A stretch of DNA of 64,000 nt, from the NCBI RefSeq assembly GCF_001439695.1, contig NZ_JYLL01000016.1, forward strand, positions 1-64,000. The letters run 5' to 3'. Of the stretch, positions 24,799-34,329 are shown one piece after another. A model generated the notes under the pieces. It saw only the letters and a program-made list of their open reading frames with translations. It was not told where the DNA came from and searched no databases. Numbering within the stretch: position 1 is the stretch's first letter; the number at the start of each line of letters is the position of its first letter. Source of the DNA: Pseudomonas veronii (GTDB lineage: Bacteria; Pseudomonadota; Gammaproteobacteria; Pseudomonadales; Pseudomonadaceae). A program made the position numbers and the translations under genes.

Positions 24799-25347
24799 AT
24801 GAGCAACACCACAGTAAGGATTGCGCAGATTTCGGACGCTCAAGCCATCCAGGCAATTTACGCACCGATGGTTGAGCATACGGCGATTTCGTTTGAGCTT
24901 GAGCCGCCCACAGTCGAAGAGATGGCCAAGCGGATTGGGTCGACTTTGCCGACTTACCCGTATCTGGTAGCGGAGCGAGACGGCCAGCTCATCGGCTATG
25001 CATATGCCAGTCAGCACCGGGCTCGTGAGGCCTATCGCTGGTCGGTCGACGTCACCGTTTATATATCGCCAGAAGCGCACCGTAGCGGGGTCGGCCGGGC
25101 ACTGTATGGCGTGTTGCTGCCGACATTGAAAAGGCAAGGGTTTCACGCAGCCTTTGCCGGGATCGCGCTGCCAAACGATGGCAGCGTGGGGCTGCATGAA
25201 GCACTAGGCTTCGCTCACATCGGTACGTATCCAGAAGTAGGATTCAAGCATGGCGCTTGGCATGATGTTGGATATTGGCGTATCGCGCTGGATTCAACGA
25301 GTCCGCCAAAACTGTCCGTGCCTTTCAGTGAGATCAGTCTCTTCTGA
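24799..25347 (+). CDS. GNAT acetyltransferase, ArsN/Pat-like
   Basis: A 182-residue GNAT protein similar in plan to phosphinothricin N-acetyltransferases: IRAxDxxAI-type start, YIYASQHRxR-like (GYAYASQHRAREAYRWSVDV), acetyl-CoA loop HRSGVGRAL and the C-terminal GLHEALGFAHIGTYPEVGFK. It lies 19 bp after arsH on the same strand. Relatives beside ars genes (ArsN1) acetylate arsinothricin, an organoarsenical antibiotic, so this is the likely substrate. Phosphinothricin or methionine sulfoximine remain alternatives. Confidence 0.8.
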   Translation: MSNTTVRIAQISDAQAIQAIYAPMVEHTAISFELEPPTVEEMAKRIGSTLPTYPYLVAERDGQLIGYAYASQHRAREAYRWSVDVTVYISPEAHRSGVGRALYGVLLPTLKRQGFHAAFAGIALPNDGSVGLHEALGFAHIGTYPEVGFKHGAWHDVGYWRIALDSTSPPKLSVPFSEISLF

Positions 25348-25602
25348 ATGGGTCTCGACGGCCATTATGAGCGATGGGAAGATTCTAATACGTAACAAAG
25401 TCAATTATGTTCGACTCCTCGAAATGAATACGAGCAAAGTGGGTAAAATCGAAATAGATTTGCCACTTTCGGAAGTTTGCAGATATCGAACGAAACTATT
25501 GTTGCCGATGGGGAGGCCTATTAGATTCCAGAAAACAAAAGTAATGGTTCCAAGTACGTTTACAAGGTCTCAGCCACTAAGAAGCAGTGATATACCGCAG
25601 AT

Positions 25603-27558
25603 CTACAAATTGGTCGCCAATGCTTGTCTCGCGTTGCCGGCCGCGTCGGGCTCAATGAGGTCACTTGCCAACTGACGCTTATCCTGCAGCATTTGCCAAA
25701 GCATCTGGTCGATTGTGTTTTCCACCAGCGGGATTTTCACCACGACCATGCGCAATTGCCCATTGCGGTAGGCCCTGTCCTCAGCCTGGTCCTGCAGTCC
25801 AGGCGTCCAGGGGAGGCCCAGGAACATCACATAGTTGGCCGCAGTGAGGTTGTTGCCGGTGCCGGCAGCGGAGGTAGTGGCGGCAAAGACGCGGGTTTCT
25901 GGATCACTTTGGAATTGATCGATCGCCTTCTGCCGTTTGCCTACAGAGTCACTGCCGACAACCGTGACGCACCCGTACTCAGCTTGCTTGCACCGAGTGC
26001 GAAGTGTTCCTACCGTATCCTTGAACTCACAGAACAAGATTACTTTGTCCTCCGCGTCCAGTTCGCACAGCAGATCCATTACGACACGAATCTTTACCTG
26101 CTCAAGCAACTGACGCAGTGATCCCAACCTGGCGAGGCTAGGCCTGTCTTCGAGCCGAATTTGATCGTATTGCTTGCGCTCTTCAGCAGTGAGTTCGATG
26201 GGTAAAGTTTGGCGCTGTTTGCCCTTGAGACCGGGCAAGACATCCTTGCGTCGACGGAGCATCCAATCGCCGATTGCGCCCCGCAGATTCATGCGGAAAT
26301 CCTGACTGCCGGCGAACTGTTCGCAGAATTCTTTCAAGGGCAGTTTCCCAACGGGGTGGCCGGATAGCCGTAGCAGCGTGTGCAGCTCAGATTCTCGGTT
26401 GAGGACTGGCGTACCCGTCAGCAGGTAACGGTTGGGTATCTTGGCGGCAATGTCGAAGCCGTGACGTGTCCACGCGGCGGTCGGCTCTTTCAGGCGGTGC
26501 GCCTCGTCGATGATCATCACTTCAAAGTGTCCTGCATGCAGAACAAAATCGCCAAGGCGTTCGTAGTTGGTGATAATCCATTGCGAAGAGGGATCAAAGA
26601 CCTGTTGGCCGATAGTGGCCTTGGGATACACCATCTGGATTTCGCGTTGCCAGTTGATGATCAACGTCGACAGGGTGATAACCAAGATGGGTCTATTAGC
26701 TGCTCGGATTGCAGCGGCAATGATTGCTTGGCGAGTTTTACCAAGCCCCATGTCATCCGCAAGCAAGGCGCTTGTGCGCTGTAGCAAGTGCCGGATGCCT
26801 GCCGGTTGATGGTCCAGTAAAGAATAACCAGCCAATGCCTGGTTAATCTGTTCGGTAGTGGACCCGGTGCGCTCGATTGAGGGCACCGCGGCTAAATACA
26901 CATCGGTTGAGGTGCTATCGTCAGCCGCTTTTGCTGCGCGCTCTTGTGGCGGTCCACCAAGACTGATGCGGGTGATTTCATCAGCTGGAACAACGGATCC
27001 GTCGGTCAGCAGCTCTTGCACGGTGTCGAGGATTTCGAACTGATCCTCCGACAATCCAAGCTCCAGGATCAAGTTGCTTCGCACCACTTCCGCACCAGCG
27101 TCAATGCGCCAGGACTTGGAATGCCCGAGAAACACGCCGTGCATGCGCCTTGAAACGGCGACCGCGCCAGGATGGTAGTCACCTGACAGCAGGATCCCGC
27201 CCTGAACGAGTGGAGCTATCCGAAAGGTCAGCCCCCACGTGAATGCCTGCCGATCTGGGTCGTTTTGTGCGGCTGTGATTTTATGTGAAAACGTCTCCCA
27301 ACTTTCATTGAAACGGTCCTCGGACAACTCCATCAAACGGTGGAAGAGCACATCCAGGTCATCCAGCAACTTGCCTTTTGGTAATCGCCAATAGCGATGT
27401 TGAGGATGCTCGGCACGCCGAATATAGAAACCATTACGTTCGAGAAACAGCCGGTTCGCACCCTCAACGTATTGCATTAAGACCCCGAAGTCATAGCCGT
27501 CAAAAATGACTTTTTCGACCAGGTCCTGCCGGCGGTTCATCAGACGTGGACGACTCAT
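25603..27558 (-). CDS. SNF2-family DNA helicase/translocase
   Basis: A 651-residue superfamily-2 ATPase. An N-terminal domain of about 235 residues of unknown role precedes the SNF2 core: Walker A DDMGLGKTRQ, DEAH box IIDEAHRL, TGTP motif, and the C-terminal helicase lobe with ATTSAAGTGNNLTAA and QAEDRAYRNGQ (arginine finger). ATG at 27558 overlaps the stop of the upstream PcfJ-like gene (ATGA), so the two form a coupled pair. Such helicases are found in ICE maintenance regions and also in defence islands. The function here is unknown. Confidence 0.82.
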   Translation of the reverse strand: MSRPRLMNRRQDLVEKVIFDGYDFGVLMQYVEGANRLFLERNGFYIRRAEHPQHRYWRLPKGKLLDDLDVLFHRLMELSEDRFNESWETFSHKITAAQNDPDRQAFTWGLTFRIAPLVQGGILLSGDYHPGAVAVSRRMHGVFLGHSKSWRIDAGAEVVRSNLILELGLSEDQFEILDTVQELLTDGSVVPADEITRISLGGPPQERAAKAADDSTSTDVYLAAVPSIERTGSTTEQINQALAGYSLLDHQPAGIRHLLQRTSALLADDMGLGKTRQAIIAAAIRAANRPILVITLSTLIINWQREIQMVYPKATIGQQVFDPSSQWIITNYERLGDFVLHAGHFEVMIIDEAHRLKEPTAAWTRHGFDIAAKIPNRYLLTGTPVLNRESELHTLLRLSGHPVGKLPLKEFCEQFAGSQDFRMNLRGAIGDWMLRRRKDVLPGLKGKQRQTLPIELTAEERKQYDQIRLEDRPSLARLGSLRQLLEQVKIRVVMDLLCELDAEDKVILFCEFKDTVGTLRTRCKQAEYGCVTVVGSDSVGKRQKAIDQFQSDPETRVFAATTSAAGTGNNLTAANYVMFLGLPWTPGLQDQAEDRAYRNGQLRMVVVKIPLVENTIDQMLWQMLQDKRQLASDLIEPDAAGNARQALATNL

Positions 27559-29435
27559 GTCCTGCTCAATCGTTGGTTGATCCATTCCGCACAGGCCTGG
27601 GCATGCATTTTTTTCCGGTTTCGATTTGTATAGCGCGACATGGATAGTGTTTGGTCGGGCCATTCCAGGTTAATGGCGAGCTCACCCGATTTGATCTTTG
27701 CCCAAAACCATTGATAGGCCCGGTCAACCCTGGAGCCCGACTTAGGTGTGCGATTGCGGAGCCCTCTCAGTTGTATCGTCACCAGGTGTTTGGGAGTCAA
27801 TTTTGCTAACGTTTCGCCCCAGGCACTTTCATCCATTTGGATTTCTGCAGAGGCCAACGATTTCCCGTTTTCGCGAACCGAAAAAAGACGGCAGATGCCC
27901 CGATAAGCACTGTAGTCGTAACCATCAATGCAATGGCCCAGCGCTCGATGTTCCGCATCAAGATCGGCGGGGCACTTCAGTTCGATAATTTGCAGCCCAT
28001 TTGGACTCACGAGGGGTGTGCTGGTTGAATAAAGCAGCGGCTTCCAGGGCGTTAAAGAGTCTGTTCTTGTTTGTGGATCTACTGCATCTAAAGCCTCACG
28101 GATGTCTATCAACGCGAGGTGAAAGCCATTCACCAAGCTGGCGATCTGGTGATAGGAAGCAGTAGCAATGAAGCTTTTGAGTTTCTGCAGTGCTTCACCA
28201 GAAGCTGGTCCGTCGCTCTCATCAACGTTGTTAAAGAGCTCGTTCAGGTCTCGAAAGTCGTCGGCGATTTTGGACCAATTGTCGTCCGACCAATCAGTTG
28301 GACACCCTGACAGCAGCCTGTTCCAGTCCTGCGTTTGATCCAGCAGTTGATACGGGATTTTATCCAGCAGCGCGAAGAGAGTGATCCAGTGCGCTTTTTT
28401 AAGAGGACGGCGATTGCCCAGTGAGGCTCCCAGCAGCAGTCGATGCCAGGGTCCTTGTGGCCCCTCGCGGCTGATACGGGTCAATGCACTGCCGGTATCG
28501 AATACCCGCTGTTGACCCAGGTAGCGCACTGCAGCGCGCGGCGCCTGTAGCAGCCAAGCCAGTGTGTCGGAAAGGGGGAGGCCCGCGTCGGCTATGCGAC
28601 CTACCAGGCACTCTTCAGCGGAAATCAAATAACGGTCCTCACTCCAGTATGGGCGCCACGCCTGAAGTTCATCCCATGGGCAGTTCATGTATACCTGCTG
28701 CTGCCCATCCCACGGCCACGGCCATTGATCTGCTAGTACCAGAAGTGGAATCAGTACTGGCTGGGCTTTTAGGGCCTGAAGGCGGCGTTTTCGGTCACCT
28801 TGAGCCAGCCAGTTATAGAGCTTGGGTGAGGGACATTGCGCTGAACGAATGGCGAATAAAAGCTCTTGGTCCAGACACTGGCAAAACTGCTTCAGCGTGC
28901 TGCCAATCTGCTTCAGGTAAAATCGGGTGCGGGGATTGAAGTACCGATTGTTGCTCGCCGTCCAATCGAAGCCGCGGCGATTAAAGCTTCCTAGATCTTC
29001 AATCGAAAGGGCTTTCGCCCTCTCTCCAGCAGACTTGCAGAAGGAGGTCAGTAGGACGTCTGCATACCAGCGTTTTTCAAACCTGAGCAGTAGCTGCTGG
29101 GCCACCATTGCGGTGGGTTTTCTCTTATGCACGCGGTCCTTGCTGAAGATTTTGCAGGCCTTAACCTGATGACCATCGAAGTACTGGAGGTGATCGCCGA
29201 TTCTGGCCAGGAGCCGCCGTGTTTGATCATCTGTAGAGGGCAGGGCTACGCACCAGCAACGAGTATGGACAGTGGAACTCAGATAGGTATCGATGAAGGA
29301 GGTCAGCTGGGAGGGCGGTACGTTAAATTGTAAAGCCCAGGTCTGGGCGACTTCAATTTGCCGGTCTGAGAACTTCTCCAGCTTCGGCGCTAAGATGCGC
29401 AGCCCCACCACCGATTGTCTCTTCTGTACGCTCAC
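27555..29435 (-). CDS. PcfJ-like protein of unknown function
   Basis: A 626-residue protein. The first 450 residues are unrecognised and rich in Trp, Gln and Leu. The C-terminal part has the pattern of PcfJ-like proteins: ALGHCIDGYDYSAYRGICRL then FSVRENGKSLASAEIQ and IQLRGLRNR. PcfJ was named from a conjugative plasmid of enterococci and has no firm biochemical role that I know. GTG at 29435 is chosen because GAGGAGG lies 6-7 bases upstream. A TTG further out lacks a site. It is coupled to the SNF2 helicase downstream. Confidence 0.6.
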   Translation of the reverse strand: MSVQKRQSVVGLRILAPKLEKFSDRQIEVAQTWALQFNVPPSQLTSFIDTYLSSTVHTRCWCVALPSTDDQTRRLLARIGDHLQYFDGHQVKACKIFSKDRVHKRKPTAMVAQQLLLRFEKRWYADVLLTSFCKSAGERAKALSIEDLGSFNRRGFDWTASNNRYFNPRTRFYLKQIGSTLKQFCQCLDQELLFAIRSAQCPSPKLYNWLAQGDRKRRLQALKAQPVLIPLLVLADQWPWPWDGQQQVYMNCPWDELQAWRPYWSEDRYLISAEECLVGRIADAGLPLSDTLAWLLQAPRAAVRYLGQQRVFDTGSALTRISREGPQGPWHRLLLGASLGNRRPLKKAHWITLFALLDKIPYQLLDQTQDWNRLLSGCPTDWSDDNWSKIADDFRDLNELFNNVDESDGPASGEALQKLKSFIATASYHQIASLVNGFHLALIDIREALDAVDPQTRTDSLTPWKPLLYSTSTPLVSPNGLQIIELKCPADLDAEHRALGHCIDGYDYSAYRGICRLFSVRENGKSLASAEIQMDESAWGETLAKLTPKHLVTIQLRGLRNRTPKSGSRVDRAYQWFWAKIKSGELAINLEWPDQTLSMSRYTNRNRKKMHAQACAEWINQRLSRT

Positions 29436-29545
29436 CCATGACCTCCTCTGCAATTTCGCAGAGGACTGTCAGGTATAGGAATGGTGGGCTTCTAGGGTTA
29501 ATGCGTAACGGCGTTGTCGGTGATTTATATCGGCAATGGCAGAAG

Positions 29546-31450
29546 TCACACCCCTCTGGGTTTATTGAGATCTGGTTTGCCATTCAAGTTTGGAAAACTC
29601 ACCTTGCATCCATTCGATTTGAAGCCTGTGCAACCCCAAAAGTCATAGCCACCGCCCCCTTTTTTTTGTCGCCTTGCGAGGGGTTGATTGCACTTGGGAC
29701 AGTTGAAAGCGCCACCTGCTGTGGCTGGGCGTGGAGCGGACGCCATCGGCACACTCGGCATTCCACGTTGCTGAGACAGTTCCTCTTCCAGGCGTCTATG
29801 CAGACGCGCAACGACAGCTCCATAGGTGTCTTGGCCCTGGGCGACTTTGTCCAAATCCCGCTCCAGCTCCCTCGTAAAATCGAGCTCCACGAAACTGTAG
29901 AACCCTTCCAGCTTCGCGATTGTTTCCTCCCCCAGCGGCGCCGGTACCAGCTTGCGGCTTTTTTCCTCAATCATTCCTTTGCTGGTGATGTTCTTCAAGA
30001 TCGAGGCGAACGTGCTGGGACGACCAATACCGCGGCGCTCCATTTCTTTGATTAGACTGGCCTTGGTGTAGCGGGATGGCGGCTGAGTTTTCTTCTTCAG
30101 CAGTTCTCCGTTGTGCACAGAGATGATCTGTTTTGGTGTGAGTGCAGGAACTGGGTTGCTCGCTGCTCCATCTTCCTCATCGTCTGTGTCATCGCCCTTG
30201 AGCAGTTTCCGCCACCCAGGATGAAAAAGGGTTTCACCAGTTGCATTGAATCGCAAAGCCTTACCATTTGGGCCAACCGCGAGCAGTTTTACAGCACGCA
30301 CGTCGAATACCGCCGCTTCGATCTGGCTGGCCAGCGCCCGGACCCAAATCAACTTGTACAGGGCGAGTTCCTCGTCGTTCTCACCAGCTTTTGTATCAGC
30401 CCAATGCGTCGGGGTAATAGCGGGGTGGCCTTCCTGCGCGCCTTCGGCGGCCTTGAATGTACGTCGCTCGTCGACGGTCTTCAATCCGATAGATCTAGCT
30501 ACGGTTCTAATATCCTCCATGGCCTCGTCTGGTACGTTGGGATTATCCGTCCTGTGGTAGGTGATCACGCCTTGTTCATACAATCGCTGGGCGACTTGCA
30601 TGGTCTTGTCCGGGTCCCATTTCAAGGCGTTGCTGGCTGCTTGTTGAAGGGTGGAAGAGATGAAGGGCGCGGGTGGGTGGCGCTCGGCCTTGCGGTCTTC
30701 ACAGGACTCGACGACGACATTACGTGTGCCGGCGACGAGTCGGGCCAGGTTGGCATCTTGAACGTAAGGAAAGTCTTTGCTCGCGAAATCCGGTACCGGT
30801 TGCCAGTCTGCATACCAGGTGGTGCCCTGATTCATATCCACAAAGTTCAGACGCACACCGAAGTGGTTGATTACCTGAAAGTTGCGGATCTCGCGCTCGC
30901 GCAAAACCACCAGGTATACGGCAGGCGATTGCACGCGGCCTGCAGAGGTGGGCTTGCCCATCAGTCGGCGTAGCTCCTGAGTCACCAGGTAACCCACCAA
31001 ACGATCAAGTACACGCCGGCATTCTTGTGACGCGACTCTGTTCAAATCGATTTGGCGAGGATTGGCTAGAGCCTCTGCGACACGCTTCAGGGTGATTTCA
31101 TTGAAGGTGATGCGTTTGTAGGATTTGACCGCCAGTACCTGCTGGATGTGCCAGCTGATGCTTTCACCTTCGCGATCCGGATCGGTTGCGAGGTAGATTT
31201 CATCGGCCTGTTTAGCTGCGGCCTTGATGGTCCGCACGGCCTTGGCGCTCTTATCCAGGATCTCGTACACCGGTGTGTAATTTTTGCGGACGCCTGTGGT
31301 GATCATGCTGTCGTCCTGCCCTCTGGCGGGCAAGTCACGTATGTGCCCACCACTGGCGACAACCAACCAGTGTTCGCCTGGGCGCAGTTTCTTCATCATT
31401 GGCTGAAGCTTTTTCAGCTTCCCAGGTGCCTCGATGATCAATAGCTTCAC
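29546..31450 (-). CDS. Type IA DNA topoisomerase (TopB/TopA-like, ICE type)
   Basis: A 634-residue topoisomerase. The Toprim domain starts at MKLLIIEAPGKLKKLQ (catalytic Glu7) with ATDPDREGE at 88-96. The active-site motif YHRTDN supplies the nucleophilic Tyr. One C4 zinc finger sits near the C-terminus (CPKCNQPL ... WGCTGFKSNGC). It relaxes or decatenates DNA, presumably during ICE replication or transfer. GTG at 31450 follows GAAGGGG. An in-frame start 13 codons upstream has no clear site. Confidence 0.88.
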   Translation of the reverse strand: MKLLIIEAPGKLKKLQPMMKKLRPGEHWLVVASGGHIRDLPARGQDDSMITTGVRKNYTPVYEILDKSAKAVRTIKAAAKQADEIYLATDPDREGESISWHIQQVLAVKSYKRITFNEITLKRVAEALANPRQIDLNRVASQECRRVLDRLVGYLVTQELRRLMGKPTSAGRVQSPAVYLVVLREREIRNFQVINHFGVRLNFVDMNQGTTWYADWQPVPDFASKDFPYVQDANLARLVAGTRNVVVESCEDRKAERHPPAPFISSTLQQAASNALKWDPDKTMQVAQRLYEQGVITYHRTDNPNVPDEAMEDIRTVARSIGLKTVDERRTFKAAEGAQEGHPAITPTHWADTKAGENDEELALYKLIWVRALASQIEAAVFDVRAVKLLAVGPNGKALRFNATGETLFHPGWRKLLKGDDTDDEEDGAASNPVPALTPKQIISVHNGELLKKKTQPPSRYTKASLIKEMERRGIGRPSTFASILKNITSKGMIEEKSRKLVPAPLGEETIAKLEGFYSFVELDFTRELERDLDKVAQGQDTYGAVVARLHRRLEEELSQQRGMPSVPMASAPRPATAGGAFNCPKCNQPLARRQKKGGGGYDFWGCTGFKSNGCKVSFPNLNGKPDLNKPRGV

Positions 31451-31549
31451 GGTGTGCCCCTTCTCAATTATGCAGAGCGGGACTGTCACGTCATGGCAGG
31501 TAAGGCTTCAATGGGAAATGGTCAATGCACAACGGGAGGCTTTTAGCGG

Positions 31550-31747
31550 CTAGAGGTCCAGCGTCAGCTGCTGTTCCTGGGCAAAGCCCTTTAGCCACGA
31601 CGCGCGCATCGCAGGATGGTGGTAAGGGCAGTCATACACCCGTAGCCCTTTTCGGGCGGCGTCAGCACCGGCTATTTGAACGGCAGTATGGGGGTTATTG
31701 AATTGCCGCCTATCTGCTGGTTTCAAAGAAGTTCGAGATTGCGCCAT
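31550..31747 (-). CDS. Small Rmf/CrpP-like protein
   Basis: A 65-residue basic protein with the ribosome-modulation-factor-like core GLRVYDCPYHHPAMRASWLK (CPY and a Trp-x-x-Gly). Rmf itself binds 70S ribosomes. CrpP, a similar 65-residue protein on Pseudomonas plasmids and ICEs, has been reported to modify ciprofloxacin, a role that is debated. Which applies here cannot be told from sequence. It stands alone, with a 178-bp gap before it. Confidence 0.65.
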   Translation of the reverse strand: MAQSRTSLKPADRRQFNNPHTAVQIAGADAARKGLRVYDCPYHHPAMRASWLKGFAQEQQLTLDL

Positions 31748-31925
31748 TGGCTATCGGTCCCCGAAGAACAGATCTATCAGACAGTAACATCACGAATAGC
31801 GCATTTTTTTGCATCAAAAACGGAAGTTTTAAACTTCTGTGCTTGAGATAGCCGAATGGAAGTGTGACTCAACCTGAAAGTTAACGAATGGCGCGATTTT
31901 TTGCCAACCAATTGGCGGTTTGATG

Positions 31926-32351
31926 TCAATTCGAAGCTGGCTCGTCCGTCCAGTTCGCAACTCTGATCCACGCGATGAAGTCCTGAGTGGATTGTCCGCT
32001 TTGAACACGTAGTTGTTCCAGCTTGCCGTATAAGTGTTCAGTCATTTCGTCGTCGTCGTCAAAGTCGACGCGGTATTCAGTATCTAAGCGGTATTCATCG
32101 AGCAAGGTGTTGATAAATCGGCGGGCTTGCCAGGTATCAAGGTCTGTCTCTCCACGGCCCCCCATCAGATACTCTCCCGTTCGCCACCCAACTGGAGCCC
32201 ATGATGCTCGGTTTATGTCCAGGGTGAGCCCGTAGTAGTCCGGAGCATTCACCTCGCTTTCATCAAAGTAAGCCCAGTAAACACGGCCTAAAGCTGGGTG
32301 CTCTGCGCCAATGACAACGTACCCTGTTGGGTCCCTCAAAACTTCATCCAT
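31926..32351 (-). CDS. Conserved ICE protein, function unknown
   Basis: A 141-residue very acidic protein (DTEYRVDFDDDDEMTEHLYG) with several Trp and Tyr. No family is recognised, and an acidic surface mimic is conceivable. ATG at 32351 is chosen because AGGA lies 7 bases upstream. An in-frame GTG two codons earlier is too close to that site. It is on the same strand as ssb, about 100 bp downstream of it. Confidence 0.6.
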   Translation of the reverse strand: MDEVLRDPTGYVVIGAEHPALGRVYWAYFDESEVNAPDYYGLTLDINRASWAPVGWRTGEYLMGGRGETDLDTWQARRFINTLLDEYRLDTEYRVDFDDDDEMTEHLYGKLEQLRVQSGQSTQDFIAWIRVANWTDEPASN

Positions 32352-32461
32352 CGGCACGTCCTAATTTGTAGTGGTTCTCTAATGAGGTCGGGGGAAACGA
32401 TGAGCTGTTTCCCCCAACACCGACAGCTACACGAATGGGCCGAAAAATTAAGCCCCTGTTT

Positions 32462-32926
32462 TCAGAATTGCGGTGGATCGGTATCTGGATATTCATCCGG
32501 GCCTGGAGCTGGCTGCGGCCGCGATTCGGGTCTGTTGGACTGTTGCGAATTCTGGTTTTGCGAAGGCGCCAGATTCACCATGGTCACGCGGTGTGGCAGC
32601 ATGCCGACCCGGCTGGCCTGGATTTTCAAAGCTTCGAATTCGCCATCGTCGTTCTTCCAACGGTCCATAACGGCGCGACCGGAAACCAGCACTCGCATAC
32701 CTTTCTGGAACAGTTGCGAATAATGCTCGGCGTCCTTGTGCCACCACTCCACATTCGCCCAAAAACCGCCACGATCTTCGTAGCCGCCTTTGCCATCCGG
32801 AATCGAATTGTCGAAGTAAACGTTGGCTCGCATGAGTCGACGTGGGTCTTTATTGCCGTTGGGGAATTCTTTGAATTCCGGTGCAGAACCGATATTGCCT
32901 TCCCAGCCTTGTACGGGCGTGCCCAT
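32462..32926 (-). CDS. ssb: Single-stranded DNA-binding protein
   Basis: A 154-residue OB-fold protein with FWANVEWWHKDAEHYSQLFQ and MRVLVSGRAVMDRW, followed by a Gln/Pro/Ser tail ending DTDPPQF, an acidic tip like the SSB C-terminus that recruits partner proteins. The N-terminal region is more divergent than in chromosomal SSB, as expected for ICE-encoded versions. It probably serves single-stranded DNA during transfer and replication. Confidence 0.85.
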   Translation of the reverse strand: MGTPVQGWEGNIGSAPEFKEFPNGNKDPRRLMRANVYFDNSIPDGKGGYEDRGGFWANVEWWHKDAEHYSQLFQKGMRVLVSGRAVMDRWKNDDGEFEALKIQASRVGMLPHRVTMVNLAPSQNQNSQQSNRPESRPQPAPGPDEYPDTDPPQF

Positions 32927-32941
32927 GAGTATTCTCCGAGG

Positions 32942-33481
32942 TTATTGGTGTTGCGTTGGGTTGTTGAGCTGCTGCAGGCGAGCGGTATACACGGCCTCTG
33001 CCTGGCCCATTTTTTCTGCGCACTCGGCGGCCTGTTTGGTGATCGAGTGCAGCAAACTCATTTGCATATTCAAGGTGATGCGCTGCAGCTCCATCACGTA
33101 AAGATCCTGCAGCATGGATTCCGGTGTTCTGGGTGAGCCCATCATTTCTGCCCAAACCCCTACGCCCATCCGCCGATCTGTCACCTGCTGCCATCTCAAA
33201 AACTGGGTGCCGGCTTGGGTGTTCTGCTCAGTCAACCGCACTGGAACTAGGGTGAATGGATATCGGCGGGCCTGGCTCAGCACTTCCTGGGCAAGAGCTT
33301 TTAAGTCCGATTCTTGAGCTCGGCAAAGATCGGCAAATTGGGTCAGCTCCCCCTTACCTTTAAAAGGCTTTAAAAGGCCCTTTAGTGAGGCAGCCTGTTG
33401 CAGTCGCTGGAAGGCTTCCTGTTGCAGTGGCCGGAAGGCGGTCTGTTGCAGCGACCCATCATTGGAGGGAATCTGGCCCAT
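32942..33481 (-). CDS. DUF3158-family ICE protein
   Basis: A 179-residue, mainly helical protein with Gln-rich heptads at the N-terminus (LQQTAFRPLQQEAFQRLQQA), then RYPFTLVPVRLTEQNTQAGT and FLRWQ. It sits between the PFL_4669-type protein and ssb, the position of DUF3158 proteins in PFGI-1-class elements. The family name is from memory and the biochemical role is unknown. The plus-strand bases at 33370-33450 form a diverging direct repeat that gives the repeated LQQ pattern. Confidence 0.6.
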   Translation of the reverse strand: MGQIPSNDGSLQQTAFRPLQQEAFQRLQQAASLKGLLKPFKGKGELTQFADLCRAQESDLKALAQEVLSQARRYPFTLVPVRLTEQNTQAGTQFLRWQQVTDRRMGVGVWAEMMGSPRTPESMLQDLYVMELQRITLNMQMSLLHSITKQAAECAEKMGQAEAVYTARLQQLNNPTQHQ

Positions 33482-33486
33482 GCTCT

Positions 33487-34212
33487 TTAACCCTCAACGG
33501 GGTCATCGAGATGATCATCCGTCTCGGTTTGCTGCTGACCGCGGATGATCGGTGGCGCGAAATTCGAACGGCGGGTGCCTTCCAGGATGTCTTGTGGCAG
33601 CTCACCGTACCGCTCGTACATTTTGCGGGCTGCTTCAGCCTTGGCATTGTTTGCAGCGAAGTCGTCGCGGGCAGCGCCTGAGTACTTATAGATCTGGGCC
33701 AGACCAAACAGTCTCCGCAGTACCGCTGCGCCTTCGTCGATCCAGGTTTCCATATCGTGGCGCCCGACAAGGCCAACGTGCTGGGCCAACAGAATGCGTC
33801 TGACAATTTCGTCGTAGTTCGTCAGCAGGTACACAGCCTGAAATCCCAGGGGATTGGAGATGTACAGCGGGAGGCTGACAGGCTGGATCGAGAGGTTTTC
33901 GCTAATGCTGATGGCCGGTGGAAGAGAGGCCATGGCTGTGTCCAGGCGATCTTCGATGGTCTTTAACGCTTCCTTGGAATCGTTGATCTTTTCCTCGAGG
34001 AGGATCATCCACCAGTCAGAGTAGGGATCATCCTGTTGGGCGCCTCGAGACATTCGATTGACGACAGTGCAGAACCCTGACAGACCAATGATGCCGGCTT
34101 TGAGGTCATTTTTAGGGCGCCCCATCCATATACGAGCGGCGTGGTGAGTGTGAAGGGTGAGCTTCACATCGCTGCGCAGTGAACCGATGTTGAGCCGGAA
34201 GTTATCAGCCAT
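33487..34212 (-). CDS. PFL_4669 (TIGR03761) family ICE protein
   Basis: A 241-residue protein with LHTHHAARIWMGR, GIIGLSGFCTVVNRMSRGAQ and DDPYSDWWMI, matching my recollection of the TIGR03761/PFL_4669 family, a marker of these ICEs. Function unknown. ATG at 34212 is selected by homology to that start. AAGGA lies 11 bases upstream, slightly far. It is the first gene after the 57-bp repeat array on this side. Confidence 0.65.
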   Translation of the reverse strand: MADNFRLNIGSLRSDVKLTLHTHHAARIWMGRPKNDLKAGIIGLSGFCTVVNRMSRGAQQDDPYSDWWMILLEEKINDSKEALKTIEDRLDTAMASLPPAISISENLSIQPVSLPLYISNPLGFQAVYLLTNYDEIVRRILLAQHVGLVGRHDMETWIDEGAAVLRRLFGLAQIYKYSGAARDDFAANNAKAEAARKMYERYGELPQDILEGTRRSNFAPPIIRGQQQTETDDHLDDPVEG

Positions 34213-34329
34213 GGTGCAGTGTTTCCTTGGGAAGAGGATTGACGTACCCATGCTGCAATTTGGCTATAGGAGACGCAGCATTAAATACGTAGCCCGATGG
34301 AAGGGGATTTGTTGAGGCTTCTATATAGG

